A program made the translations under genes and the position numbers. From NCBI RefSeq assembly GCF_000428745.1, contig NZ_KE386795.1, forward strand, positions 208,692-272,691: a DNA stretch of 64,000 bases, in the 5' to 3' direction. Shown here one piece after another: positions 56,044-64,000 of the stretch. The notes beneath the pieces were generated by a model. The model searched no databases. It saw nothing but the letters and a program-made list of their open reading frames with translations, and was not told the origin of the DNA. The DNA comes from Veillonella magna DSM 19857. GTDB taxonomy: Bacteria > Bacillota > Negativicutes > Veillonellales > Veillonellaceae. How positions within the stretch are numbered: position 1 is the first letter of the stretch; every line of letters starts with the position of its first letter.

Positions 56044-57686
56044 TGAATATAACGGTTACCGATGCTAACGGCACAGCTGTAACCGTACCAAGTGGGACGA
56101 CAGTAGGTGAGGTAGCTCGCCTACTGCCGTTTTTTACTACGGAGAATGCTGTGCTAGCAATCATACATAATGATATTTGTGATTTTCAGACGGCCTTGTA
56201 TGAAGATGTAACGATACGATGGTTACCTCTGAATACGCGAGAAGGATTTATGGCGTATCAGCGAAGTCTTATCTTACTGATGGTGCGCGCGGTAAATGAT
56301 GAATTTCCGGGAGCCACTGTTAAAGTGCTGCATACACTGGGCAATGCCTTATATTGTGAATTAACACATACGAACGGGCGCAGTGCCGGTTACGAAGATA
56401 TACAACGTATACAGCGAAGAATGCGTCTAATCCAGCGTGAGGAACCGGCCATAAAAAAAGAATTTATGTCTAAAAGCGATTGCTTACGCTATGTGCGTAA
56501 GCATGGAAATGATTTTGATTGTAAAATTCTGGAATCTCTGGATTTACCGGAAATAACGTATTACCAAACGGGAAAAACGGCAGATTATTATTTTGGTCCT
56601 ATGGTCCCTGATTTTTCTTATTTGCGTTACTTTTCGTTAGAGTTATACACGCCGGGATTTTTACTTCGCTATCCTGATTGGGAGCGACCGCGTGAATTGG
56701 CAACATATAAAGAGGTTCCTAAATTTGCAAAGGTGTTTTTGGAAGCTAAAGAGTGGGGGCGTATGCTCGACTGTAGTTATGTAAGTCAGCTAAACGATCA
56801 CATTCATGACGGTAGTATTACAGAGATTATCGATTTGGCCGAAGCACTTCAGGAAAAGCGTCGGGCACAGATGGCAGACTATGTAGTTTCGCAGAAGCCA
56901 GCGATTCGTTTAATTTTGGTAGCCGGGCCATCCTCGGCGGGAAAGACAACCTTTACCAAACGTTTTTGTACACAACTCAAGGTCAATGGATTGCGTCCTA
57001 TCATGCTATCCTTAGATGATTATTTTGTGGAACGCGCCTACACGCCACGCTTGCCTGACGGAAGTTATGATTTCGAATCGATTCATGCAATTGATGTAGG
57101 CTTTTTTTCACAACAACTATTGGCACTGTATGCCGGTGAAGAAGTACGACTGCCACAATTTAATTTTTTAACCGGTACCCGTGAATGGCAAGATAAAACT
57201 GTTCGGTTAACGCCGGGATCGCCTGTTGTTGTGGAAGGGTTACATGCGTTGAATGATGACCTTAGTCGCGTCGTGCCGCGCTATGAGAAGTGTAAAATTT
57301 ATTTGGGGGCATTAACGCAGTTGGCGATTAATGATCATAATCGTATTTCTACATCCTATACACGTTTGGTGCGACGATTGGTGCGAGATCACCAATTTCG
57401 TGGACATGGTGCGGAACGTACATTGGAAATGTGGGACAATGTGCGACGCGGAGAGGAAAGTAATATTTTCCCGTTCCAAGAAGATGCGGATATGATTTTT
57501 AATTCCGCCTTATTATATGAGTTGCCGGTGTTAAAGGGATTGGCCGTTCCTTTATTGGAGGCAATTACTCCGGAGAGTCCGTATTACTATCGGGCACATC
57601 AGCTGCTTCGCTTTTTATCACCTTTCAAGGTATTAGATCCCAGCTATGTACCGAGTAATAGTATTTTAAAAGAATTTATTGGTTAG
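56043..57686 (+). CDS. TGS-containing uridine-kinase-like protein
   Basis: A 547-residue protein: an N-terminal TGS-like beta domain (about 1-60), a threonyl-tRNA-synthetase-like second domain (about 60-230), and a C-terminal uridine kinase / phosphoribulokinase domain (about 285-490) with Walker A GPSSAGKT (295-302), then SLDDYFVER and VVEGLHALN. This matches a nucleoside kinase family found in Firmicutes and Thermotoga. The substrate is uncertain. It starts within the aminotransferase stop (TAATG). Confidence 0.82.
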   Translation: MNITVTDANGTAVTVPSGTTVGEVARLLPFFTTENAVLAIIHNDICDFQTALYEDVTIRWLPLNTREGFMAYQRSLILLMVRAVNDEFPGATVKVLHTLGNALYCELTHTNGRSAGYEDIQRIQRRMRLIQREEPAIKKEFMSKSDCLRYVRKHGNDFDCKILESLDLPEITYYQTGKTADYYFGPMVPDFSYLRYFSLELYTPGFLLRYPDWERPRELATYKEVPKFAKVFLEAKEWGRMLDCSYVSQLNDHIHDGSITEIIDLAEALQEKRRAQMADYVVSQKPAIRLILVAGPSSAGKTTFTKRFCTQLKVNGLRPIMLSLDDYFVERAYTPRLPDGSYDFESIHAIDVGFFSQQLLALYAGEEVRLPQFNFLTGTREWQDKTVRLTPGSPVVVEGLHALNDDLSRVVPRYEKCKIYLGALTQLAINDHNRISTSYTRLVRRLVRDHQFRGHGAERTLEMWDNVRRGEESNIFPFQEDADMIFNSALLYELPVLKGLAVPLLEAITPESPYYYRAHQLLRFLSPFKVLDPSYVPSNSILKEFIG

Positions 57687-57931
57687 GACACGATACATAT
57701 ATTTAGTTTACGATATATAATGTAAAAATATATTACGTGTAAAATATGGTAAATGAAAAATATAGTATATGCAAAGTAGGATAACTTTAGAATATGGCAA
57801 ATGTGAAATAATAAGTATTAATAGTATGTAGTAAAGGCAGAAGGCAGTACATATAAAATGTGATAGGTGTAAAACGAAGTAACTGTAAAGATATGATATA
57901 AGACATAATGAAAATAAAAATCTAATAATAA

Positions 57932-58015
57932 AAGAGGAACACAGGAGCAAGGACTGTTCTAATGAATAAGTGTATACGATGTAATCATTGAACAGCATGC
58001 TACTGTGTTCCTCTT
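57932..58015. terminator. Two-stem inverted repeat in an AT-rich gap
   Basis: A perfect 13-bp outer stem (57932-57944 with 58003-58015) encloses a second interrupted stem (57954-57965 with 57985-57995). T-rich sequence follows on both strands, so it may act as a bidirectional terminator for the convergent kinase-like and DUF896 genes. The large structured loop also fits a small RNA. The rest of the 397-bp gap (57687-58083) is AT-rich, and I see no gene in it. Confidence 0.55.
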
Positions 58016-58083
58016 ATTTTGTTTGTGTAGATTGTTTAGTATTTAATCTTTGATGATGCATTAAAGCCGATAGCAAATGAGTT

Positions 58084-58317
58084 TTAATTTAATTTTTTAA
58101 AACCTACATTATCATAGGTACAATGTCCGGCATCTTCCGGTAGTTCATCAACAAACTCAATGGAGTCGAGCTGTTGTTTTACTTGACCGCGAATAAAGTC
58201 AAGATAAATTTTATAAAGTTCTTTCTTTTCAGCCAACTCTTCTTCGGTTAAAGGAATACCGGCCTTTTTCTTTTTTGCTAATTCGTTAATACGTTGTAAT
58301 GTTTCATTTATATTCAT
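58084..58317 (-). CDS. DUF896 family small protein
   Basis: A 77-residue helical protein of the DUF896/YnzC family: the N-terminal helical hairpin INELAKKKKAGIPLTEEE, then KELYKIYLDFIRGQVKQQLDSI. Its function is unknown, though some relatives are controlled by the SOS response. The AAGGGGGGG site lies about 9 bp upstream of the ATG on the minus strand. An extended -10 promoter lies upstream. Confidence 0.88.
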   Translation of the reverse strand: MNINETLQRINELAKKKKAGIPLTEEELAEKKELYKIYLDFIRGQVKQQLDSIEFVDELPEDAGHCTYDNVGFKKLN

Positions 58318-58356
58318 TATCAGGTTACCCCCCCTTATTAATAGATATATACTGCT

Positions 58357-58365
58357 ATTATAGCA
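58357..58365 (-). promoter_or_regulatory. Extended -10 promoter of the DUF896 gene
   Basis: On the minus strand TGC precedes TATAAT (58362-58357), about 40 bp before the ATG. Confidence 0.4.
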
Positions 58366-58422
58366 TGGACGTCAAGCCTTTATCTCATCTATGCATAATG
58401 TGTAGCTTTTATCGACAAGGAG

Positions 58423-58431
58423 TGATATAAT
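58423..58431 (+). promoter_or_regulatory. Extended -10 promoter of nth
   Basis: TGA followed by TATAAT (58426-58431), 38 bp before the nth ATG. It lies back to back with the DUF896 promoter. Confidence 0.45.
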
Positions 58432-58469
58432 CGTGGAGAAATACATTGCATCATTCAAAGGAGTTGTAC

Positions 58470-59108
58470 ATGAGAGTAACAAAGGCGATAAAGGCAGAGC
58501 AGATTCGGATTTTAGAAGAAACGTATCCGGACGCGAAGCCGGCGTTGACGTATAATAGTCCGTTTGAATTGCTGGTGGCCGTGGTTTTATCGGCACAGTG
58601 CACGGACGAACGAGTGAATATCATCACAGCGCGTTTATTTCCGACGTATAGCAATCCGGCGGATATGCTGGCGTTGGGTGTTTCTAAATTGGAAGTGTTA
58701 ATTCGCGATTGCGGTTTATACAGAGCGAAGGCAGCTAATCTGATTAAAACTTGTGATATTTTGGTGCATACCTATCATGGTGAAGTGCCGGAGTCCTTTG
58801 ATGAGTTAATCAAGCTACCCGGTGTGGGACGTAAAACGGCAAATGTTTTAGTTTCTGTTTTATTCGGTGTCCCTGCCATTGCCGTTGATACACATGTGTT
58901 TCGTGTATCAAACCGGTTGGGCTTAGCAAAAGGGAAGACGCCGGAAGAGGTAGAAGAAAAATTAAAAAAGGCGATTCCTATGGAAAAATGGAGTGCCGCT
59001 CATCATTGGCTGATATGGCACGGCCGAAAAATATGTAAAGCGCGTAAACCGTTATGCGGGGAGTGTCCGTTGGCACCGGTGTGTCCATCGGCAGATAAGG
59101 AGGCTTAA
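58470..59108 (+). CDS. nth: Endonuclease III
   Basis: Base-excision DNA glycosylase/AP lyase for oxidised pyrimidines. The 212-residue protein has the helix-hairpin-helix LPGVGRKTANVL with the catalytic Lys, the catalytic Asp in AVDTHVFRVSNRLG, and a C-terminal [4Fe-4S] loop (CKARKPLCGECPLAPVC). I chose the ATG at 58470 after AAAGGAG. The next gene starts 2 bp after the stop, so nth leads a three-gene operon. Confidence 0.95.
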   Translation: MRVTKAIKAEQIRILEETYPDAKPALTYNSPFELLVAVVLSAQCTDERVNIITARLFPTYSNPADMLALGVSKLEVLIRDCGLYRAKAANLIKTCDILVHTYHGEVPESFDELIKLPGVGRKTANVLVSVLFGVPAIAVDTHVFRVSNRLGLAKGKTPEEVEEKLKKAIPMEKWSAAHHWLIWHGRKICKARKPLCGECPLAPVCPSADKEA

Positions 59109-59110
59109 GA

Positions 59111-60610
59111 ATGACAAAGGAAATTGAGTCGTTAATTGCACGTTTTGAGGCCATCGGCTTACGAGGTGTCGCTATCATCAACGAGTTATTGCGTTTCCGT
59201 GCATTGGACCAAATGATCAGTGCCAGCGCAGAGGTACGTGAATGGGGCATTACGGCGGACAAATTATATACATTGGCAAAACAGTCTACGGAAGAGGAGT
59301 TTGGCCCTATCACGTATTCGGAAAATGATTTCGGTGCTTTGTATGGTCCGTCCTTTGCGGTAGAGCTGATGGATGTTATCAGTGAAACCGGTTATTTGGA
59401 AGGTATCGATGCGGGACGTCAGTGGACGGTACCTATGAAGGATATTATCGAAGAACATAAGCATACAGACGGAATTATTTTATTTGCGTATATTGAAGAG
59501 TACGCAGCATTGGCGGAAGATATCCTGCAGGAGCTTCCAGCGGATCGCTTAATTTTTTATACACCGTCGGAAAGCTGTTATGCCTTATTTAAAAAATTAT
59601 ATCCTTTGGCACCGATTACCAATGAATGGCCGGAGGATGTTATTTTTGATCATATCGTAGCGGCGTCGACAGGAATTTTCCAAGCTCCGGTGAAGATGAT
59701 GGAGGAAGTGGCCTCCCGTGTTATGAACATCACCGAAGTGGGAACAGCGCATTACTTTATACCGCTGGCAGCAGTACAAGATCAGGTGGGCATGAATCGC
59801 ATGGCCATTCAGTACATGCTGTTGCAGCGTCGCTTGGAAAGTGTGCGCGAATGGGCACCTCTAGGGGCGGTAGAATTTTTCTACACAAATCGAGATATCA
59901 AAAAGGTTGCACTGGAAATCAGAGAAATTATGAATGACTCTTGGCGGAGCACGCCGTTTATTGCGTTGCCTCATGAAGTACTGGCATCCATGGACACCTT
60001 CTCGGTTGTACAATACGGTTTATCTTTGTGTGGTTTCATTCCGGCGTTAAACCCGCAGGATACGGCTATGGGCGATGATGGCTTTATGAAAAACGACGGC
60101 CGCTTACCTTTGTATATGCGCCGTGTATTTGAAGCATACAAGGCAACGCGCCTTGAAGTGGAACGCAAAAAAGGGCGTGTCGATTTAAAAATCACGCAGG
60201 TAGAAGGTTTGGCACCGGACACGGCTATGAGCGAAGAACAGTTTGCTACAGCGGTAGCTGCTGAATCCAAGGATGATGGCGTTGCATACTGGATGTTTAC
60301 GAATCCTGTGGCCGCGTATATCTGGTATGCTTATTTCAAAAGCGAAGAAGGCAGTAAGATATTGACGACGTTATCCCATATGGTTCTTACAACGGAAGCA
60401 TTGTTACAGCTTATGGGCAGTTGCCGACGTCGAATTATCAAAAAAGATGCCTTGGCAGTTTTGGAAGAACGTTTCGAAAAGGGACGCAGTGCCTACAAGG
60501 ATGCACTGGCTCAAGCAGATGCAACATGGGGTGCGGAACTGGAAGCAATGGCGCAGGTAATCTTGCCGGAAGCACCGGAAGTACCGGCGGAAGACACCGA
60601 TAATAAATAA
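59111..60610 (+). CDS. Uncharacterised 499-residue protein after nth
   Basis: I do not recognise this protein. It has no signal peptide or membrane segment. The first half shows alternating strands and helices (DGIILFAYIEE; DRLIFYTPSE; DVIFDHIVAASTGIFQ) that could be a Rossmann-like or degenerate methyltransferase fold, but no Gly-rich cofactor loop or NPPY motif is present; this is inference. The second half is mostly helical and ends in a long helix rich in Ala and Glu. It follows nth by 2 bp with AAGGAGG, and a PC4-like gene comes 21 bp later, which hints at nucleic-acid biology. Confidence 0.6.
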   Translation: MTKEIESLIARFEAIGLRGVAIINELLRFRALDQMISASAEVREWGITADKLYTLAKQSTEEEFGPITYSENDFGALYGPSFAVELMDVISETGYLEGIDAGRQWTVPMKDIIEEHKHTDGIILFAYIEEYAALAEDILQELPADRLIFYTPSESCYALFKKLYPLAPITNEWPEDVIFDHIVAASTGIFQAPVKMMEEVASRVMNITEVGTAHYFIPLAAVQDQVGMNRMAIQYMLLQRRLESVREWAPLGAVEFFYTNRDIKKVALEIREIMNDSWRSTPFIALPHEVLASMDTFSVVQYGLSLCGFIPALNPQDTAMGDDGFMKNDGRLPLYMRRVFEAYKATRLEVERKKGRVDLKITQVEGLAPDTAMSEEQFATAVAAESKDDGVAYWMFTNPVAAYIWYAYFKSEEGSKILTTLSHMVLTTEALLQLMGSCRRRIIKKDALAVLEERFEKGRSAYKDALAQADATWGAELEAMAQVILPEAPEVPAEDTDNK

Positions 60611-60631
60611 CCGATAAAGGAGATTGATAGA

Positions 60632-60940
60632 ATGGCAGTCGTTAATTTTGAAATTTTTAAAGTATTGGGGACGTTGTCAGAAAATAAAGATGGTTGGAAG
60701 AAACAGCTTACCTGCACCAGTTGGGGCCGTTATAATCCAAAGTTTGATTTACGTTCTTGGGACAGCGAATATACGGGCATGACAAAAGGTGTTACATTGA
60801 CGCTGGAAGAAATTTTAGCATTGAAAGAGTTACTGAACTCCGTTGATTTAGAGCAGGCTATGCAGGAATCTTTGGAAGAACGGGCGGCTGCGAAAGCGGC
60901 AGCTAAAGCAGCGGAAAAGGCAGAAGAAAAAAGCGAGTGA
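60632..60940 (+). CDS. PC4/YdbC-like ssDNA-binding protein
   Basis: A 102-residue protein of the YdbC family, a bacterial relative of the eukaryotic coactivator PC4 that binds single-stranded DNA. It has FEIFKVLGTLSENKDGWKKQ, then SWGRYNPKFDLRSWD and KGVTLTLEE, matching the family's strand-turn-strand and helix pattern. The last 25 residues are an Ala/Glu/Lys-rich tail. The ATG follows AAAGGAG. It is last in the nth operon. Confidence 0.8.
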   Translation: MAVVNFEIFKVLGTLSENKDGWKKQLTCTSWGRYNPKFDLRSWDSEYTGMTKGVTLTLEEILALKELLNSVDLEQAMQESLEERAAAKAAAKAAEKAEEKSE

Positions 60941-60944
60941 TGAC

Positions 60945-60973
60945 TTGCATTACAGATAACTGTATGATACAAT
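60945..60973 (+). promoter_or_regulatory. Promoter of rpmE
   Basis: TTGCAT (60945-60950), 17 bp, TACAAT (60968-60973) with a TGA extended -10, 40 bp before the rpmE ATG. Confidence 0.65.
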
Positions 60974-61013
60974 CATTAAGTATAGTTTAGTCAGTGGAAA
61001 GAGGTGTTACAGA

Positions 61014-61211
61014 ATGAAAGAAGGAATTCATCCGAATTATGGTGAAGCTACCGTAACTTGCGGTTGTGGCAATACCTTTAAAACCGGTTCCGTGAAAAGC
61101 GATCTCCGCGTAGACGTTTGCTCCAAATGCCATCCATTCTTTACCGGTCAGCAGCGTGCAGCGCAGGCTCGTGGTCGTATTGAAAAATTCAACAAACGTT
61201 ACGGTAAATAA
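61014..61211 (+). CDS. rpmE: Ribosomal protein L31
   Basis: Large-subunit protein L31 of the zinc-containing (C+) type. The 65-residue product keeps the Cys pairs (CGCGNTF and CSKCHPF) and the conserved HPFFTG block. An AAAGAGG site precedes the ATG. A palindromic hairpin follows 29 bp after the stop. Confidence 0.96.
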   Translation: MKEGIHPNYGEATVTCGCGNTFKTGSVKSDLRVDVCSKCHPFFTGQQRAAQARGRIEKFNKRYGK

Positions 61212-61240
61212 TTATCGCAATGTAATTATACAAATTATAC

Positions 61241-61260
61241 GGCAGAGCCTAGGCTCTGCC
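61241..61260. terminator. Hairpin after rpmE
   Basis: A perfect 20-bp palindrome, GGCAGAGCCTAGGCTCTGCC, able to form an 8-bp stem with a CUAG loop. The following TATATTTG is only weakly T-rich, so termination before the next gene may be partial. Confidence 0.5.
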
Positions 61261-61286
61261 TATATTTGTTTGAGAGAGGAGTTCTC

Positions 61287-62177
61287 GTGGAGCAAAAGCG
61301 GATTAAAAAATTTGTTGGAGGCCAGGCAGTCATAGAAGGCGTTATGATGCGTGGCCCAAAATATACAGCGACAGCCGTTCGAGAACCGGACGGCGGCATT
61401 GTGGTAGATACGACTCCGACTACATCTTTAGCGGAGCGCTACCCTATACTCAAGCAACCGTTGCTACGCGGTTGCTTGGCATTGTATGAATCACTGACAA
61501 TCGGGATGAAGGCATTAGCCTATTCAGCTAAAGCAGCCGGCGAAGAAGAGGAGAGTATGTCCAATAAGGATATTGCCATTACTATGGTGGTGTCTACCCT
61601 ATTTGCTATCGGACTCTTTTTGGCTTTGCCCACCTTTGTAGCCAAGTACATACCGGGCATCGGAGATAACCATATTGCATTGAATTTAGTAGAAGGGGTT
61701 ATCCGATTAGCCTTATTCTTAGTGTACATTTGGGCTATCGGGCTTACGCCGGATATAAAACGCGTGTTTCAATACCATGGAGCAGAGCACAAAGTTATTC
61801 ACACCTATGAAGAGGACCAGCCGCTTACCGTGGAAAATGTACGCAAGCATTCACGGTTGCATGCACGGTGCGGAACAAACTTTTTGCTTATTGTCATGGT
61901 AGTAAGTATTATTGTATTCGCATTTTTAGGCTGGCCGAATTTATTGGAACGCATTGTATCCAGAGTGTTGTTGATGCCGGTGGTAGCCGGTATTGCTTAT
62001 GAAGTGATACGATGGGCAGGACGCAGTGATTCGGTAGTAGTAAAAGCACTTATCGGTCCCGGCTTGTGGCTTCAGTACATGACAACGCGGGAGCCTGAAG
62101 CCGATCAAATCGAAGTGGCTATTCGCGCGTTAGAAGCTGTGCGCCCGTCCGAAGAAGATGCCTACGAATATATATAA
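61287..62177 (+). CDS. YqhQ-like DUF1385 membrane protein
   Basis: A 296-residue membrane protein of the DUF1385/YqhQ family. Landmarks are GGQAVIEGVMMRGP at the N terminus, FQYHGAEHKVIHTYE, HARCGTNFLL and GLWLQYMTTREP, in family order, with four or five hydrophobic segments. The molecular role is not established. I chose the GTG at 61287 with GAGGAG upstream. It usually sits near rpmE and prfA in Firmicutes, as it does here. Confidence 0.9.
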   Translation: MEQKRIKKFVGGQAVIEGVMMRGPKYTATAVREPDGGIVVDTTPTTSLAERYPILKQPLLRGCLALYESLTIGMKALAYSAKAAGEEEESMSNKDIAITMVVSTLFAIGLFLALPTFVAKYIPGIGDNHIALNLVEGVIRLALFLVYIWAIGLTPDIKRVFQYHGAEHKVIHTYEEDQPLTVENVRKHSRLHARCGTNFLLIVMVVSIIVFAFLGWPNLLERIVSRVLLMPVVAGIAYEVIRWAGRSDSVVVKALIGPGLWLQYMTTREPEADQIEVAIRALEAVRPSEEDAYEYI

Positions 62178-62201
62178 ATAACCGAAAGGGGTAACGCACC
62201 G

Positions 62202-63287
62202 ATGATGTTGGTGGATAAATTACAAGTAATAGAAGATAAATATATGGATTTGGAACAGCGCATTAGCGATCCGGAAGTGATTGCACGTCAACAGGAGTGG
62301 CAAAAGCTGACGCGCCAGCATGCGGGGCTGACGGAAACGGTAGAAACGTTCCGTGAGTACAAAAAGGTGCTGACCGGAATTGACGAAGCGCTGGAAGTGT
62401 TGGAAGATAAAAGCATGGATGAAGAATTTCGAGAAATGGCGCAGGAAGAACTTAAAGAGTTAAAAGAACGACGCCAGGAATTGGAAGATAAGCTTCATAT
62501 CTTATTATTGCCTAAAGACCCGAATGATGATAAAAATGTTATCGTGGAAATTCGTGGCGGTGCAGGCGGTGACGAAGCAGCATTGTTTGCCGGTGATTTA
62601 TTCCGTATGTATACTAAATATGCGGAAGCGCAAGGCTGGCGCTGCGGAATTATTGATGCTAACGAACCTGAATTGGGCGGTTTTAAGGAAGTCGTATTCT
62701 CTGTTGATGGTGACAGCGCATACTCAAAATTAAAATTTGAAAGTGGTGTTCATCGTGTGCAGCGTGTACCGGAAACTGAATCGTCCGGTCGTATCCATAC
62801 ATCGACGGTAACCGTGGCGGTATTGCCGGAAGCGGAAGACGTAGACGTAGAAATTAATGATAAAGATTTACAAATCGATACCTATTGTGCCAGTGGTGCC
62901 GGCGGTCAGCACGTTAACCGTACGGAATCGGCAGTGCGTATTACGCATAAGCCGACGGGGATTGTTGTTGCCTGTCAGGACGAAAGGTCTCAATTAAAAA
63001 ATAAGGATAAAGCCATGCGCGTATTGCGTGCAAAATTACAGGATAAGGCGGAACAGGAAGCAGCGGCCAGCGTAGCTGCTGACAGAAAGAGCCAGGTGGG
63101 TACCGGCGATCGCAGCGAACGTATCCGCACATATAATTATCCGCAGGGGCGCGTAACGGATCACCGAATCAACTTAACTTTATATAAGCTGGATGCCGTA
63201 TTGAATGGGGATTTGGAAGAACTCATTCAAGCGTTGATTACCGCTGACCAAGCGGCAAAAATGCAGGAGGCAGATGCGAATGAATAA
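62202..63287 (+). CDS. prfA: Peptide chain release factor 1
   Basis: Recognises UAA and UAG stop codons and releases the peptide. The 361-residue protein has the codon-reading PxT motif as PET in [13 protein letters not shown] and the catalytic GGQ in [15 protein letters not shown]. The PxT motif marks RF1 rather than RF2 (SPF). AAAGGGG precedes the start; the second Met one codon later is also possible. prmC, encoding its methylase, overlaps its end by 8 bp. Confidence 0.97.
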   Translation: MMLVDKLQVIEDKYMDLEQRISDPEVIARQQEWQKLTRQHAGLTETVETFREYKKVLTGIDEALEVLEDKSMDEEFREMAQEELKELKERRQELEDKLHILLLPKDPNDDKNVIVEIRGGAGGDEAALFAGDLFRMYTKYAEAQGWRCGIIDANEPELGGFKEVVFSVDGDSAYSKLKFESGVHRVQRVPETESSGRIHTSTVTVAVLPEAEDVDVEINDKDLQIDTYCASGAGGQHVNRTESAVRITHKPTGIVVACQDERSQLKNKDKAMRVLRAKLQDKAEQEAAASVAADRKSQVGTGDRSERIRTYNYPQGRVTDHRINLTLYKLDAVLNGDLEELIQALITADQAAKMQEADANE

Positions 63288-64000
63288 GGAGCTGTGGACC
63301 ATCGGTCGCTTGCTCCAGTGGACGGAGCAGTATTTTCGCAACAAGGGGATTGAAAGCAGTCGCCTTGATGGGGAAGTGCTGCTTTCTCATATATTGGGGC
63401 AGGAACGAATTTACTTGTATGTCAATTACGACAAGCCGATGACTAAGGAAGAGTTGGATGCGTTCCGTCCTTTGGTGATGAAACGGGCGGAAGGATTGAG
63501 CGTAGCAGCCATTATTGGCAAAAAGGAATTTATGGGTCTCATGTTTAATGTATCTGAAGATGTGCTTATACCGCGTCCCGATACGGAAACATTGGTGGAA
63601 GATATACTGTCTCTTCTCGATAAGGATACGGAATACCGTTTACTCGACGTATGTACCGGTCCGGGAACTATTTTGTATAGCTTGTTGCATTATCTGCCTA
63701 AATCTACAGGTATGGGACTTGATATTTCGAAAAAAGCACTTCAAGTCGCAGCTACCAATCGACAGCAGTTGGAGTTAGAAGAACGTGCCAAGCTTTGTGT
63801 ATCCGATATGTTCGGTGCACTGCGCGAATTAGGGGGCTATGAAGAAAGCTTTGATGTTATCACATCGAATCCGCCGTATATACCGACGGCAGAGATTGCC
63901 ACACTATCCGAGGAGGTTAAACGAGAACCGATGATAGCCTTAGATGGCGGAGAAACGGGACTTGATTTTTATGATATACTGGTAAAAGAGGCAGCGCCGT
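63280..64000 (+). CDS. prmC: PrmC, release factor glutamine methyltransferase (partial)
   Basis: Methylates the GGQ glutamine of release factors. The frame is open from an ATG at 63280, after AGGAGG within prfA, to the window edge, so only the first 240 residues are seen. The motifs include [16 protein letters not shown] and the catalytic SNPPYIP. SAM motif I reads [12 protein letters not shown] where PrmC usually has a D-x-GTGSG-like loop. The prfA-prmC order is the standard one. Confidence 0.92.
   Translation, partial: MNKELWTIGRLLQWTEQYFRNKGIESSRLDGEVLLSHILGQERIYLYVNYDKPMTKEELDAFRPLVMKRAEGLSVAAIIGKKEFMGLMFNVSEDVLIPRPDTETLVEDILSLLDKDTEYRLLDVCTGPGTILYSLLHYLPKSTGMGLDISKKALQVAATNRQQLELEERAKLCVSDMFGALRELGGYEESFDVITSNPPYIPTAEIATLSEEVKREPMIALDGGETGLDFYDILVKEAAP

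Noticed and set aside
57708-57998. 96-residue hydrophobic frame on the minus strand
   Set aside because: It arises from AT-rich non-coding DNA, runs through the two-stem element and has no ribosome site.
63515-63778. 87-residue + strand frame near the window end
   Set aside because: It overlaps prmC in another frame; the prmC frame is open from 63280 to the edge with family motifs.

Overview
The window looks like a chromosomal core region of a diderm Firmicute of the class Negativicutes, most likely Veillonellaceae-like; this is a family-level inference by eye and no genus is claimed. Firmicute traits are FapR-controlled phospholipid synthesis, FabK-type enoyl reductases, the rnc-smc-ftsY neighbourhood, DUF881/Sbp genes before ftsZ, and DUF896, YdbC and YqhQ proteins. 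Diderm traits are a secretin with a PilP/GspC-like partner, a small signal-peptide protein ending in an aromatic residue like an outer-membrane barrel, and a MurE with the meso-diaminopimelate motif. Almost every gene is on the + strand. No rRNA, tRNA, CRISPR array, insertion sequence or prophage was seen.

Layout. 1-2.1 kb: a VanZ-like membrane protein, then a minus-strand DUF438/PAS/DUF1858 sensor-like protein. 2.3-10.9 kb: a fatty-acid/phospholipid operon, fapR-plsX-fabH-fabK-fabD-fabG-acpP-(second FabK-like)-fabF-rnc, from a good promoter to a clear intrinsic terminator. 11.0-17.2 kb: an Elp3-like radical SAM protein, smc, ftsY and a small unknown. 17.2-24.1 kb: uvrB-uvrA-uvrC in a row, the full incision machinery for nucleotide excision repair. 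24.1-32.3 kb: brnQ, two sugar-nucleotide epimerases (one is galE), a rubredoxin-DUF2231 membrane protein, a nucleoid-associated protein, ybaK, rnhA and pgi. 32.3-38.1 kb: a PilP/GspC-like anchor plus a compact secretin, an ABC-F ATPase, gluQRS, a CoA-binding protein and a thioredoxin with a CGYC active site. 38.2-39.5 kb: a ThrE-family exporter on the minus strand.

39.6-53.9 kb: the division and cell-wall (dcw) cluster mraZ-rsmH-ftsL-murE-murF-mraY-murD-murG-murC-ddl-ftsQ-DUF881-sbp-ftsZ. It lacks ftsI/spoVD, ftsW, murB and ftsA at their usual positions, and its FtsZ has a very short C-terminal linker. 54-64 kb: the barrel-like protein, an aminotransferase, a TGS-uridine-kinase-like protein, DUF896, nth, a 499-residue unknown, a PC4-like protein, rpmE, a YqhQ-like protein, prfA and a truncated prmC.

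The most unusual signals are non-coding or architectural. They include a terminator-like hairpin inside the 5' coding region of the secretin partner gene, a 5 x 22-bp minisatellite with regularly spaced TGGT motifs upstream of mraZ, and a 5 x 15-bp minisatellite after rnc. There is also a two-stem leader before ftsZ, a long two-stem element at 57.93-58.02 kb, and three strong intercistronic hairpins with no good U-tract.
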